Origin: Actinomycetes bacterium
GTDB taxonomy: Bacteria > Actinomycetota > Acidimicrobiia > Acidimicrobiales > RAAP-2
Reading direction: 5' to 3'
Assembly (NCBI GenBank): GCA_021806045.1
Contig: JAJZDI010000004.1
Coordinates: 26,748 to 90,747, forward strand
Length of the DNA: 64,000 bases
Numbering within the stretch: the first letter of the stretch is position 1; each line of letters starts with the position of its first letter. A program made the position numbers and the translations under genes. The notes under the pieces are model-generated. The model did not search any database, had not been told where the DNA came from, and saw nothing but the letters and a program-made list of their open reading frames with translations. This document shows positions 17,778-25,537 of this stretch, in pieces.

Positions 17778-17783
17778 TAGGAT
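17778..17783 (+). promoter_or_regulatory. Possible -10 box upstream of aldehyde dehydrogenase gene
   Basis: TAGGAT lies about 70 bp before the ATG at 17853 in the short gap after the amidohydrolase gene. It could give the dehydrogenase/cyclase pair its own promoter. Confidence 0.3.
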
Positions 17784-17852
17784 GCCGGGACCGCCGCCGC
17801 CGCACGCGGCAGTCCCGACCGGCCGACGTGGCCGGACGAGACGAGGAGCACG

Positions 17853-19325
17853 ATGAGCAACCAGGTCATCACACGCGACGAGACACGGCTGCTGATCGGC
17901 GGTTCGTGGGTCGAGGCCGGCGCCGGCACCTACGACATCGTCAACCCGGCCACCGAGCAGGTCGTAGGGCAGGCCCCCAACGCGTCGGTCGACGACGCCC
18001 GGGCCGCCGCCGAAGCAGCCGCAGCGGCGTTCCCGGCATGGGCGGCCACCCCGGTCGAGGAGCGCCTCGCCCTCCTCTCCCGGGCGGCCGAGGCCATCCG
18101 GGCCCGCAACGACGATCTCGTGCCCCTGGTCATCGCCGAGACGGGCGCCACCGCCCGCGTCGGATCACGCATGCAGGTGCCCATCTGCGCCGAGCGGTTC
18201 GCCCGTTACGCACGCGACCCCCGCCACGTCGTCGAGCGTGCGCTGCCGCCGGTGGCTACCGCCGCCACCCCCCTCGCCCCCGGCGGCCTGGTGAGCGCCC
18301 TCGCCTACCGCCAGCCCGTCGGCGTGGTGGCCGCCATCGCCTCGTACAACTTCCCCCTGACCAACATGGCCGGGAAGGTGGCACCCGCCCTGGCCATGGG
18401 CAATACCGTGATCATGAAGCCGGCGCCCCAGGACCCGCTGGCCGTCGTGGCGCTGGCCCGGATCCTCGACGAGGTGGGCTTCCCCCCCGGGGTCGTCAAC
18501 ATCGTGAACTCGGCAGGCCCCGAGCCGGCCGCCGTCCTGACCGAGGTGCCCGAGGTCGACATGGTCAGCTTCACCGGCTCGACCGCGGTGGGCCAGCGGA
18601 TCGCGGCGGCCGGCGCCCCCACCATGAAGCGGATGCTGATGGAGCTGGGGGGTAAGGGCGCCGCCATCGTCTTCGAGGACGCCGACGTGAAGGCGGCCAC
18701 CACCGCCATCGCCTCAACCTTCGGCTTCCACTCCGGCCAGATCTGCACCGCGCCCACCCGGGCGGTCGTCCACCGCAGCGTCTTCGACCAGGTCACCGAG
18801 AGCCTGGCCGCCGCCACCGCCTTCATGCAGGTCGGTGACCCCACCGACCCGTCCACCATCGTCGGGCCTCTCATCACCGGCGCCCACCGGGACCGCGTCC
18901 TCGGCTACATCGAGTCGGGGCGGGCCGAGGGCGAGATCGTCTGCGGCGGGGGGAGGCCGGCGGGCCTCGACACCGGCTTCTACGTCGAGCCCACCCTCAT
19001 CGTCGGCACCAACGACATGACGGCGGCCCGCGAGGAGATCTTCGGTCCGGTGGTGGTGGCCATCCCCTTCGACGACGAGGAGGAGGCCATCGCCATCGCC
19101 AACGACAGCCCGTTCGGCCTGTACGACTACGTCTTCTCCGGCGACACCGCCCGCGCCTTCCGGGTGGCCAAGCGCCTGCGGGCAGGGCACGTCGGGATCA
19201 ACACGGCCCAGCGCAACATGGAAGCCCCCTTCGGCGGGTTCAAGATGAGCGGCGTGGGACGCGACGGCGGCGACTGGGGGCTGGAGGCGTACTCCGAGCT
19301 CCAGTCGATCATCTGGGTCGGCTGA
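17853..19325 (+). CDS. Aldehyde dehydrogenase (NAD(P)+)
   Basis: 490 residues, full length for the family. The ATG at 17853 follows ACGAGGAGCACG. FTGSTAVGQRI is the cofactor loop, MELGGKGAAIVFEDAD carries the general-base Glu, and HSGQICTAPTRAVV carries the nucleophilic Cys. NMEAPFGGFKMSGVGRDGG near the C-terminus is the usual substrate/oligomer segment. It oxidises an aldehyde to a carboxylate. The position between an amidohydrolase and a cyclase-like hydrolase suggests a ring- or amide-cleavage pathway, but the substrate is not evident. Confidence 0.94.
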   Translation: MSNQVITRDETRLLIGGSWVEAGAGTYDIVNPATEQVVGQAPNASVDDARAAAEAAAAAFPAWAATPVEERLALLSRAAEAIRARNDDLVPLVIAETGATARVGSRMQVPICAERFARYARDPRHVVERALPPVATAATPLAPGGLVSALAYRQPVGVVAAIASYNFPLTNMAGKVAPALAMGNTVIMKPAPQDPLAVVALARILDEVGFPPGVVNIVNSAGPEPAAVLTEVPEVDMVSFTGSTAVGQRIAAAGAPTMKRMLMELGGKGAAIVFEDADVKAATTAIASTFGFHSGQICTAPTRAVVHRSVFDQVTESLAAATAFMQVGDPTDPSTIVGPLITGAHRDRVLGYIESGRAEGEIVCGGGRPAGLDTGFYVEPTLIVGTNDMTAAREEIFGPVVVAIPFDDEEEAIAIANDSPFGLYDYVFSGDTARAFRVAKRLRAGHVGINTAQRNMEAPFGGFKMSGVGRDGGDWGLEAYSELQSIIWVG

Positions 19326-19354
19326 CCGCAGGCCGTCGCGACCCGAGCGCCGCC

Positions 19355-20353
19355 GTGCCCGTCCCCGTCCCCGACTCCGTGCCGAAGTCGTTCGTCGAGC
19401 TGGTCGAGCGCGTCACCAACTGGGGGCGGTGGGGGCCCGACGACGAGCTCGGCACCCTCAACCTGGTGGACGGGGCCGCCCGGCTGCGGGGGGTGGCCTC
19501 CGTCGTCGACGGCACCGCCTTCCCCCTCGGCCTCCCGCTGTCGGCCGACGAGGGCATCCAGATGGGTTTCATCCCCGGGCGGGTCAACCCGTCCCGCACG
19601 ATGATCTGCGTGAACGAGCCGCTGTCGGATGATCCCGAGTGGATCGCCTCCTCCGAGGATGTGGTGACGATGGCCACACAGTGCGCCACCCACTGGGACA
19701 GCCTGGCCCACGTCAGCTACGGCGCCGGGCCCGACGGACCGCGCCTCTACAACGGCTACCCGGCATCGTCCACCACCGGCGACGGCGCGTCCCGCCTGGG
19801 CATCGGCACCGTGTCGACCCTCGTGTCGCGGGGCGTGCTCCTCGACGTGGCCCGGACCCTCGGCCAGGAGCTCCTCCCCCCGGGGTACCCGATCACACCG
19901 GCCGACCTCGACGCCGCCTGCGCGCTTGGGCGTATCGAGGTGGCGCCGGGCGACGTGGTGCTCGTCCGCACCGGCCAGGCCGCCCACCTCGCCCTCCCGG
20001 GGCGACCGGGCATCGGGGGTGGGGCGCCTGTTCGCGATCTCGTCGCCTACACGTGGCCCACCCCCGGCCTGACCCTGGCCACGACCGAGTGGTTCCACCG
20101 CCACGACGTGGCCGCGGTGGCCACCGACACCATGGTCCTTGAGGTGTACCCGTGCGAGGACGAGGCCCTCTACCTGCCCGTCCACCTGGTCCACCTGGTG
20201 GAGATGGGGCTCACCCAGGGGCAGAACTGGTTCCTCGACGACCTGGCCGACGCCTGCGCGGCCGACGGGCGCTACACGTTCCTGCTGGATGCCACGCCCC
20301 TCCCCCTCACCCACGCCCTGGGGTCACCGGTCAACCCGATCGCCCTCCGCTGA
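19355..20353 (+). CDS. Cyclase-family metal hydrolase (kynurenine formamidase-like)
   Basis: 332 residues from GTG 19355, 29 bp after the aldehyde dehydrogenase gene. The signature CATHWDSLAHV (about 111-121) corresponds to HxGTHxDxPxH of the cyclase/KynB family, with the first His replaced and the later His, Asp and His kept. APGDVVLVRTG and AAVATDTMVLEVYP are further conserved strands. This longer actinobacterial subgroup is usually annotated only as cyclase family. It probably hydrolyses an amide or lactone-like bond and is expected to act with the two upstream enzymes. Confidence 0.88.
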   Translation: MPVPVPDSVPKSFVELVERVTNWGRWGPDDELGTLNLVDGAARLRGVASVVDGTAFPLGLPLSADEGIQMGFIPGRVNPSRTMICVNEPLSDDPEWIASSEDVVTMATQCATHWDSLAHVSYGAGPDGPRLYNGYPASSTTGDGASRLGIGTVSTLVSRGVLLDVARTLGQELLPPGYPITPADLDAACALGRIEVAPGDVVLVRTGQAAHLALPGRPGIGGGAPVRDLVAYTWPTPGLTLATTEWFHRHDVAAVATDTMVLEVYPCEDEALYLPVHLVHLVEMGLTQGQNWFLDDLADACAADGRYTFLLDATPLPLTHALGSPVNPIALR

Positions 20354-20416
20354 TCGCCGGGGCGGGCACCGCTGGCCGTCGGTCTGTCACCGTCCCGGTC
20401 CCGCCCGGCCGACGCG

Positions 20417-21313
20417 TCAGGAGGTGGCTCCCCGGGCCGTGCCCTTCGCCGTGGCTCCCCGGGCCGGTGACTTCTTGGGCGCCGCCTTGCCCTCAGCGGC
20501 GCCGACGGCGCCGGAGGGCACAGCGGCCTCGGCTGCCTGCCTGGCCTTGCGGGACCGGTCGGCCGCGGCCGACATCGAGGCACGACGGGCGGCGGCCGCG
20601 CCGCCGCCCACCACCGGGCCGGTGCGGGGCCGCGCCGGAGCGGCACCGGCCACCGCGGCGCCCTCGGGGGCGTTGCGCCCCGTCACCGCCCACAGGAGCA
20701 TCCGGGCCTGGGTGTCCACCAGTGCTGCCGTGCGGATGCCCCAGAATTCGAAGCCGTAGCGGTGCGCCGCCACCTGGGCAAGGGTGGCCACCAGCGTGCC
20801 GGCCACGGCCATGGGGTCGGGCCCCGCCGGCGACCCGTCCGGGCCGCTCTCGGCGGTGATGACGCGGGCCAGGGTGACCGTCACTGCGTTCAGGGCCCGA
20901 ACCCGCAGGCCCTGGAACCGGAGGTCGCCCTCGACGGTGGTCAGCTCGACGACGCGAAAGACGGCCTTGTTCCGCTCCCAGTAGTCCATGAAGCCTTCGA
21001 CGACACCGACCGCCGTCGACCACCCCGCCCCTGGGGACCAGTCGCCCTCGACGAGGCCGGCCAGCTCGCTGGCCCCCTCGACGAGCTCCTCGGCCAGCAC
21101 CGTGATGGCCGCCTCGACGTTCTCGAAGTACTGGTAGAAGGTGGCCGGTGACGTACCCGCCTGGCGGGCGATGTCGATGACCTTGACCGACCGCCACGGC
21201 ACCGAGACGAGCAGCTCGGCCGTGGTGGCCAGCAGGCGCTGGCGTGTGGCCCGGCCGCGGCGCCCGGGCACGCGCCCGTCGGTGGTGGCGATCGGCTGCG
21301 GGTCAGCTGCCAT
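20417..21313 (-). CDS. TetR-family regulator with Lys/Ala-rich tail
   Basis: 298 residues from ATG 21313. Residues 20-70 form the TetR DNA-binding domain (RGRATRQRLLATTAEL, then IARQAGTSPATFYQYFENVE). The ligand domain runs to about residue 220. Beyond it, about 75 residues of Ala, Gly, Arg and Lys follow, ending with PKKSPARGATAKGTARGATS, which resembles a histone-H1-like tail and is unusual for TetR proteins. Its promoter contains a copy of the CTGAC-N5-GTCAG palindrome also present before three catabolic transcription units. It is therefore the best candidate for the regulator of that set and may be autoregulated. Confidence 0.9.
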   Translation of the reverse strand: MAADPQPIATTDGRVPGRRGRATRQRLLATTAELLVSVPWRSVKVIDIARQAGTSPATFYQYFENVEAAITVLAEELVEGASELAGLVEGDWSPGAGWSTAVGVVEGFMDYWERNKAVFRVVELTTVEGDLRFQGLRVRALNAVTVTLARVITAESGPDGSPAGPDPMAVAGTLVATLAQVAAHRYGFEFWGIRTAALVDTQARMLLWAVTGRNAPEGAAVAGAAPARPRTGPVVGGGAAAARRASMSAAADRSRKARQAAEAAVPSGAVGAAEGKAAPKKSPARGATAKGTARGATS

Positions 21314-21321
21314 GGATGCTC

Positions 21322-21352
21322 ATCGTACAGAGCATCGATGACCCGGCGTCAG
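21322..21352 (-). promoter_or_regulatory. Leaderless promoter of the TetR gene with operator (operator copy 4)
   Basis: On the minus strand CTGACGCCGGGTCAT (21352-21338) is a CTGAC-N5-GTCA palindrome. Its CTGACG sits 19 bp before TACGAT (21327-21322), the -10 box, which ends 8 nt before the ATG at 21313. Overlap of operator and -35 region suggests autorepression. Confidence 0.55.
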
Positions 21353-21411
21353 ATCGCCGGGTGCGACCCCGGCGGCAGGGGTTCCGGGCTCGAGCCTACG
21401 GGCCGGTCGGG

Positions 21412-22215
21412 TCAGACGACGTGCTCGACCGGGACCGGCTGCTCGATCTCCTCGGCCTTCGTGACCTCCGAGCGCACCACTCGGCCCGCGTACAGGCGGA
21501 GGTCGAACTCCATGTAGATCGTGCCCAGCATGGTGTCGGGCTCGAGTCGGTGCACGGGGTCGATCGCCGAGCGCGACGGGTAGGTGAGCGAACCCGGACC
21601 GATGAACTGCTGGGGATCGCCGAAGGCGTCGGTGTGGACCCCGATCTTGTTCGTCCACCGGACCAGCTCGCGCACCTCGGCCCCACCGGGGGGGGCGGGG
21701 AGGTAGCGGAGGGTGAAGACCGGCGCCTCCTCGGGCATCAGCGCGCCCATGATGCCGGCGTCGAGCCGCTCGGCTGGGACCATGGTGATGGTGGCGAGCG
21801 GCGTCGAGCTCGGGCGGGCGAGCGTGGCCGTCGTCACGTCCAGCTCGCTCGAGATGTCGATCGACGCGAGCTTCTTCGGCGCACCCAGCACCTCGCGCCC
21901 GGCGGCCATGGCCGCGTCGTTGGTCACGTAGATGTACGGGATGTACATGCCGCTCTCGCCATCGTCGCTCTCGACCTGGATGAACGAGACGAACTCGGAG
22001 TAGGGGCCGATGGTGCTGTTGCCGTAGTCGGCGATGAAGACCAGGCCGATGGGTGGCGTGTCGGGCAGGTGGAGCCCGTCGGGGATCAGATCGCTCACGT
22101 CACCCGCCACCGTGAAGGCGGCGACAGCGGCCCTGCATCCCCAATACTCCACGCCACGTTGTGGGTTCATCTGGTAGAGCGGGGCGTCGAGTGGCGTTCC
22201 GTGTCGGGTCACCAT
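21412..22215 (-). CDS. Acetoacetate decarboxylase-family protein
   Basis: 267 residues. The segment GREVLGAPKKLASI (about 113-126) matches the Schiff-base Lys region of acetoacetate decarboxylase, where the first Lys of PKK is catalytic. An upstream YSEFVSFIQVES strand and the later RSEVTKAEEIEQP end also fit the family. The ATG at 22215 overlaps the end of the dehydrogenase gene by 7 bp; a GTG one codon on gives a GTGA overlap and is an equally good start. Tight coupling to an acyl-CoA dehydrogenase suggests it acts on a beta-keto acid or related product; acetoacetate itself is not certain. Confidence 0.88.
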   Translation of the reverse strand: MVTRHGTPLDAPLYQMNPQRGVEYWGCRAAVAAFTVAGDVSDLIPDGLHLPDTPPIGLVFIADYGNSTIGPYSEFVSFIQVESDDGESGMYIPYIYVTNDAAMAAGREVLGAPKKLASIDISSELDVTTATLARPSSTPLATITMVPAERLDAGIMGALMPEEAPVFTLRYLPAPPGGAEVRELVRWTNKIGVHTDAFGDPQQFIGPGSLTYPSRSAIDPVHRLEPDTMLGTIYMEFDLRLYAGRVVRSEVTKAEEIEQPVPVEHVV

Positions 22216-23564
22216 TGCGCCATCACCTCCTCGAAGTCGTAGTCGGATGTCTCGTAGTGGTCGATGAGGTCCCGTGCCGCGTCGAGGGCGAGGACCTCGA
22301 TCGTCCCGTCCTCGATCAGCAGGCACCGGGCGTCGCGCAGGAGCTTCTCCGTGAGCGACTCCCTGCTCAGGCCGAACGCCCCGCACACCTGGACCGCGTC
22401 GTGGGCGACCTCGTAGGCGACGCGCTTGGCCATGATCTGCGCGGCCCGGGAGTGCCGGGGGGACGCCCCGAGGGGTGCCTGCCCCGGATCGGCGGCCGGA
22501 CCGCCGATCCCGGCGATCGACGTACGCCGCACGTACTCGAGCGCCTGGCGGGCGTACGCCCGGGCCGACTCGATCTTCTCGAACATGGCGTACAGCGTCA
22601 GCTGGATGTTCTTGTGCCGGGTGATGGGTCCGCCGCCCTGCACCCGGTTGCGGGCGTAGGCGAGCGCCTCCTCGAAGGCGGCCCGGGCCACACCGACCGC
22701 CACCGGTGCGATGGTCGTGCTGGTCACGCACAGGAGCTGGTCGCCGAAGACGGCGTACAGCGGTCCCGACCCGATGAGCACGTTGGCGTCGGGCACGAAC
22801 ACGTCATCGAAGAAGATCTCGCCCTGGGGATCGTCCCGCACGCCGAGCATGTCGGCCGGGGCACCCTTGCGGACCCCCGGGGTGTCGAGGGGCACGACGG
22901 CGTAGAAGCTGTGGTGCAGGCTCTCGTCCGCACCGGCCTGGGCATGGACGGCGGCGTGGGTCGCCACCGGGCCCGAGCTGACCCAGGCCGACTTCTGGCC
23001 GCGCAGCACCCAGCCGTCCCCTTGACGGGTGGCGACCAACTGGCCCCGCTGGGACGAGCGGTCCATGTCGTCGCGAATGCCGAGGAGGAAGTCGCTGCCG
23101 TGGTCCGGCTCGGTGATGGCCCAGCAGCCGTGGAAGCGACCCTCTTCATCCTCGGCCCAGGGGACGAGGAGCTGCTGCTTGAGCTCGTCGCTCCCGAGAG
23201 CGGCGATCGACGAGAAGGGCAGCATGTCGGTGAGGAACGCGGTGGTCAACCCGAGACTGCCCCACCCGAGCTCCTCGAGGACGAGGGCCTGGGCCAGCGG
23301 CGACAGCGGTTCGGGGGGACCGCCATACTCGGGTGGGAGGAAGAGGCGGTGGTACCCGAGCGACTTCAGGGTGCCCATCACCTCGAAGAAGGGCGATCCG
23401 GGAGCCACCCGCTCCGCCGGCGTCATGGCGTCGAGGGCCCGCGCCGCCGGGCGGAACACCTCGGCGGCAACCCGGTGGGCCTCCGTCTGGAGCATCCGGT
23501 CCTCGTCGCTCAGCTCCTCCAGATCGAGGAACCCCACCCCCAGGTCGGTCGTCAACGCTCGCAT
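22209..23564 (-). CDS. Acyl-CoA dehydrogenase (single-gene type)
   Basis: 451 residues from ATG 23564, longer than the paired dehydrogenases. ITEPDHGSDFLLGI is the flavin signature; VQVCGAFGLSRESLTEKLLRDAR is the C-terminal helix region. The end reads IEDGTIEVLALDAARDLI in place of the usual YEGTxxIQ segment, so the active-site end is atypical. The long N-terminus (LGVGFLDLEELSDEDRMLQTEA) also differs from pairs 1 and 2. It leads a two-gene operon with the acetoacetate decarboxylase-like gene, and its promoter region carries two overlapping palindromes. Confidence 0.9.
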   Translation of the reverse strand: MRALTTDLGVGFLDLEELSDEDRMLQTEAHRVAAEVFRPAARALDAMTPAERVAPGSPFFEVMGTLKSLGYHRLFLPPEYGGPPEPLSPLAQALVLEELGWGSLGLTTAFLTDMLPFSSIAALGSDELKQQLLVPWAEDEEGRFHGCWAITEPDHGSDFLLGIRDDMDRSSQRGQLVATRQGDGWVLRGQKSAWVSSGPVATHAAVHAQAGADESLHHSFYAVVPLDTPGVRKGAPADMLGVRDDPQGEIFFDDVFVPDANVLIGSGPLYAVFGDQLLCVTSTTIAPVAVGVARAAFEEALAYARNRVQGGGPITRHKNIQLTLYAMFEKIESARAYARQALEYVRRTSIAGIGGPAADPGQAPLGASPRHSRAAQIMAKRVAYEVAHDAVQVCGAFGLSRESLTEKLLRDARCLLIEDGTIEVLALDAARDLIDHYETSDYDFEEVMAQW

Positions 23565-23586
23565 GGGATGACCATACCCACAGTTT

Positions 23587-23618
23587 CCTACTCACGGTAG
23601 GGTCCAAAGTCCCTACCG
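23587..23618. promoter_or_regulatory. Two overlapping palindromes in a divergent promoter region
   Basis: CCTAC-N5-GTAGG lies at 23587-23601, and CGGTAGGG-N8-CCCTACCG at 23595-23618 (perfect 8-bp arms). They share the middle GGTAGG half-site. They lie 23 bp upstream of the acyl-CoA dehydrogenase start (minus) and 70 bp upstream of the flippase-like gene (plus). Likely an operator for one dimer or two adjacent dimers; the nearby TetR genes are candidates. Confidence 0.6.
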
Positions 23619-23686
23619 CGCGCCTCCGGGATGTGCTTGGGATTCCCGTCCGTCGACCCCGGGGCGGGCCATGCTTGACTCTTCCT

Positions 23687-24883
23687 GTGGGCCGGCCGGA
23701 GGAACGGGGGCACGGAGAGCGCCCGGGGAGCGACACACCGGGTCTGGACGCGCCCGACAACGGGCCGACCAGCAACGGGCCGACCAGCAACGGGCCGACC
23801 AGCAACGACGCAGCCGCGGAATTCGCTGCCCGGATCGAAGAGGCCGAGGCCCATCCCCTCCGCCGGAGATCCGTGGTCACGCGGGTCCTCGTCGTCCTCG
23901 TCGCCGGCGTCGCCATCTACTTCGTCCTGCCCAGCATCGCCGACGTGCTGGGGCAGTGGCCCAGGCTCTCCACTCTCGACCCCCGCTGGCTGGTGCTGGC
24001 CATCGTGTTCGAGCTCGCCCACTTCGCCTGCACCTTCGCTCTCCAACGCCTGGCCCTGCGCACGCGGGACTGGTACCCGGTCGTCACCGCCCAGCTGGCC
24101 GGTAACGCCATCACCCTGATCGTCCCCGGCGGCGCTGCCGCAGGCGCCGGCGTCCAGTTCCGCATGCTGGCCAATGCCGGTATCGACCCGACTACTGCCG
24201 TCGGCGGGCTGACGGCGTTCTCGCTCCTCGGGGTGGGCGGGCTCCTGGCCCTCCCCCTGTTCGCCCTACCCACCATCCTGGCCGGCACGCCCGTGAACGG
24301 CGGTCTCGTCCACGCCGCCCTCCTGGGGCTGGTCGGGTTCGTGGTCTTCGCCGGACTCGCCGCCGTCGCCCTCTCGGTGGACCGCCCGCTCGCCGCCGCC
24401 GGCCGGACCATCCAGCGGGTGCGCAACCGCCTCCGCCGCTCCAGGCCGCCCCTGCACGACCTCGACCGGCGCCTCATCGAGGAGCGGGACGAGATCCGGG
24501 CCGTCCTCGGCAACCGTTGGCGTGCCGCCGTCCTGCTGTCCACCGGCCGGCTCGGCCTCGACTTCCTCTGCCTGGTCGCCTCGCTGCGGGCATCGGGAGC
24601 GCAGGCCCGGCCCGCACTGGTCCTGCTCGCCTTCGCGGTGGCGGGGGTGATCGGCATGGTTCCCATCACCCCCGGCGGCCTCGGGATCGTCGAGGCGAGC
24701 CTCAGCGGCCTGCTCGTGCTGGCCGGGGTCGGCGCCGGCAGCGCGTTCCTCGCCACGCTCACCTACCGCCTGGCGTCGTACTGGCTCCCCCTCATCGCCG
24801 GGCCCGTCGCCTACCTCGCCTACCGGCGGCGCTACGGGACCGCCCCTGCCGCACCTGCGGCGCCTGCCGGCCAGCGTCACTGA
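23687..24883 (+). CDS. Flippase-like integral membrane protein (LPG synthase TM-domain/UPF0104 family)
   Basis: 398 residues from GTG 23687; no better start or ribosome site is visible. A hydrophilic N-terminus contains three NGPTS repeats. From about residue 65 there are about eight membrane helices. IVPGGAAAGAGVQFRML and MVPITPGGLGIVEASLSGLL are the two conserved PGG motifs of this family, which includes the membrane part of lysylphosphatidylglycerol synthases and lipid-linked sugar flippase-like proteins. The catalytic aminoacyl-transfer domain is absent. It may translocate or bind a lipid in the envelope. Confidence 0.85.
   Translation: MGRPEERGHGERPGSDTPGLDAPDNGPTSNGPTSNGPTSNDAAAEFAARIEEAEAHPLRRRSVVTRVLVVLVAGVAIYFVLPSIADVLGQWPRLSTLDPRWLVLAIVFELAHFACTFALQRLALRTRDWYPVVTAQLAGNAITLIVPGGAAAGAGVQFRMLANAGIDPTTAVGGLTAFSLLGVGGLLALPLFALPTILAGTPVNGGLVHAALLGLVGFVVFAGLAAVALSVDRPLAAAGRTIQRVRNRLRRSRPPLHDLDRRLIEERDEIRAVLGNRWRAAVLLSTGRLGLDFLCLVASLRASGAQARPALVLLAFAVAGVIGMVPITPGGLGIVEASLSGLLVLAGVGAGSAFLATLTYRLASYWLPLIAGPVAYLAYRRRYGTAPAAPAAPAGQRH
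23759..23803 (+). repeat. 15-bp in-frame tandem repeat, three copies
   Basis: AACGGGCCGACCAGC is repeated three times without change and encodes NGPTS repeats near the N-terminus of the flippase-like protein. Confidence 0.9.
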
Positions 24884-24902
24884 TCCCCGTCCCTGCGCCC
24901 CT

Positions 24903-24916
24903 CCTACGGCTAGGGT
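24903..24916 (+). promoter_or_regulatory. Leaderless -10 box with a small palindrome before the KstR-like gene
   Basis: TAGGGT (24911-24916) ends 8 nt before the ATG at 24925. CCTACGGCTAGG (24903-24914) forms a CCTA/TAGG palindrome across the start of the box and resembles the CCTAC/GTAGG half-sites at 23587. It could be an autoregulatory site, but the short arms make this weak. Confidence 0.4.
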
Positions 24917-24924
24917 TTGTTGCC

Positions 24925-25527
24925 ATGGTGAGCAGGTCCGTACCGCGGACGCTGTCCCGTGCCCAGGAGGCGAGGCGCCAGCGGGTCATCGACGCTGCCA
25001 CCTCCCTGGCATTGGAGGGCGGCTACGAGGCTGTGCAGATGCGCGACGTCGCCGCTCGGGCGGACGTGGCCATGGGAACCGTCTACCGCTACTTCACCAG
25101 CAAGGACCACCTGCTGGCCGCGGCCCTCGTCAGCTGGGTGAGTCGGCTGGAGGGCCAGCTCGCCGACCGTCCCCCCGTGGGCGACACCCCGGCCGACCGG
25201 GTCATCAACGTCATCGACCAGGCCATGCGGGCCATGGGTCGCCAGCCCCGGCTGGTCGCCACCGTCTTCATCGCCCTGGCGTCGCCCGACCCCGCCGCCG
25301 TCGAGTGCCAGCAGCAGGTGGCGCTGCTCATGGAGGGCTTCATCACCAGCGCCATCGGCGAGCCCAAACCGCCCGACATCGGCGCACGCGCTCGGGTGTT
25401 GGGTCATGTCTGGTACTCCGCCCTCGTCGGCTGGGTGAACGGCTGGAGCGACATGGACCGCGTCCGCGACGAGGTGGCGGTGGCGATCCGGCTCCTCCTG
25501 CCCGAAGACCTCGCCCTGTCCGCCTGA
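24925..25527 (+). CDS. TetR-family regulator, KstR-like
   Basis: 200 residues from ATG 24925. The DNA-binding domain reads GGYEAVQMRDVAARADVAMG then TVYRYFTSKDHLL, very close to the pattern I recall for the mycobacterial cholesterol-catabolism repressor KstR. The end, AVAIRLLLPEDLALSA, also fits. KstR binds acyl-CoA (steroid-CoA) ligands. No KstR-type operator (AAC-N2-GTT arms) was noticed here. It lies 10 bp upstream of an ABC exporter and may instead control that, or the acyl-CoA dehydrogenase across the palindromes at 23587. Confidence 0.88.
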   Translation: MVSRSVPRTLSRAQEARRQRVIDAATSLALEGGYEAVQMRDVAARADVAMGTVYRYFTSKDHLLAAALVSWVSRLEGQLADRPPVGDTPADRVINVIDQAMRAMGRQPRLVATVFIALASPDPAAVECQQQVALLMEGFITSAIGEPKPPDIGARARVLGHVWYSALVGWVNGWSDMDRVRDEVAVAIRLLLPEDLALSA

Positions 25528-25537
25528 GCGGCGCGCT

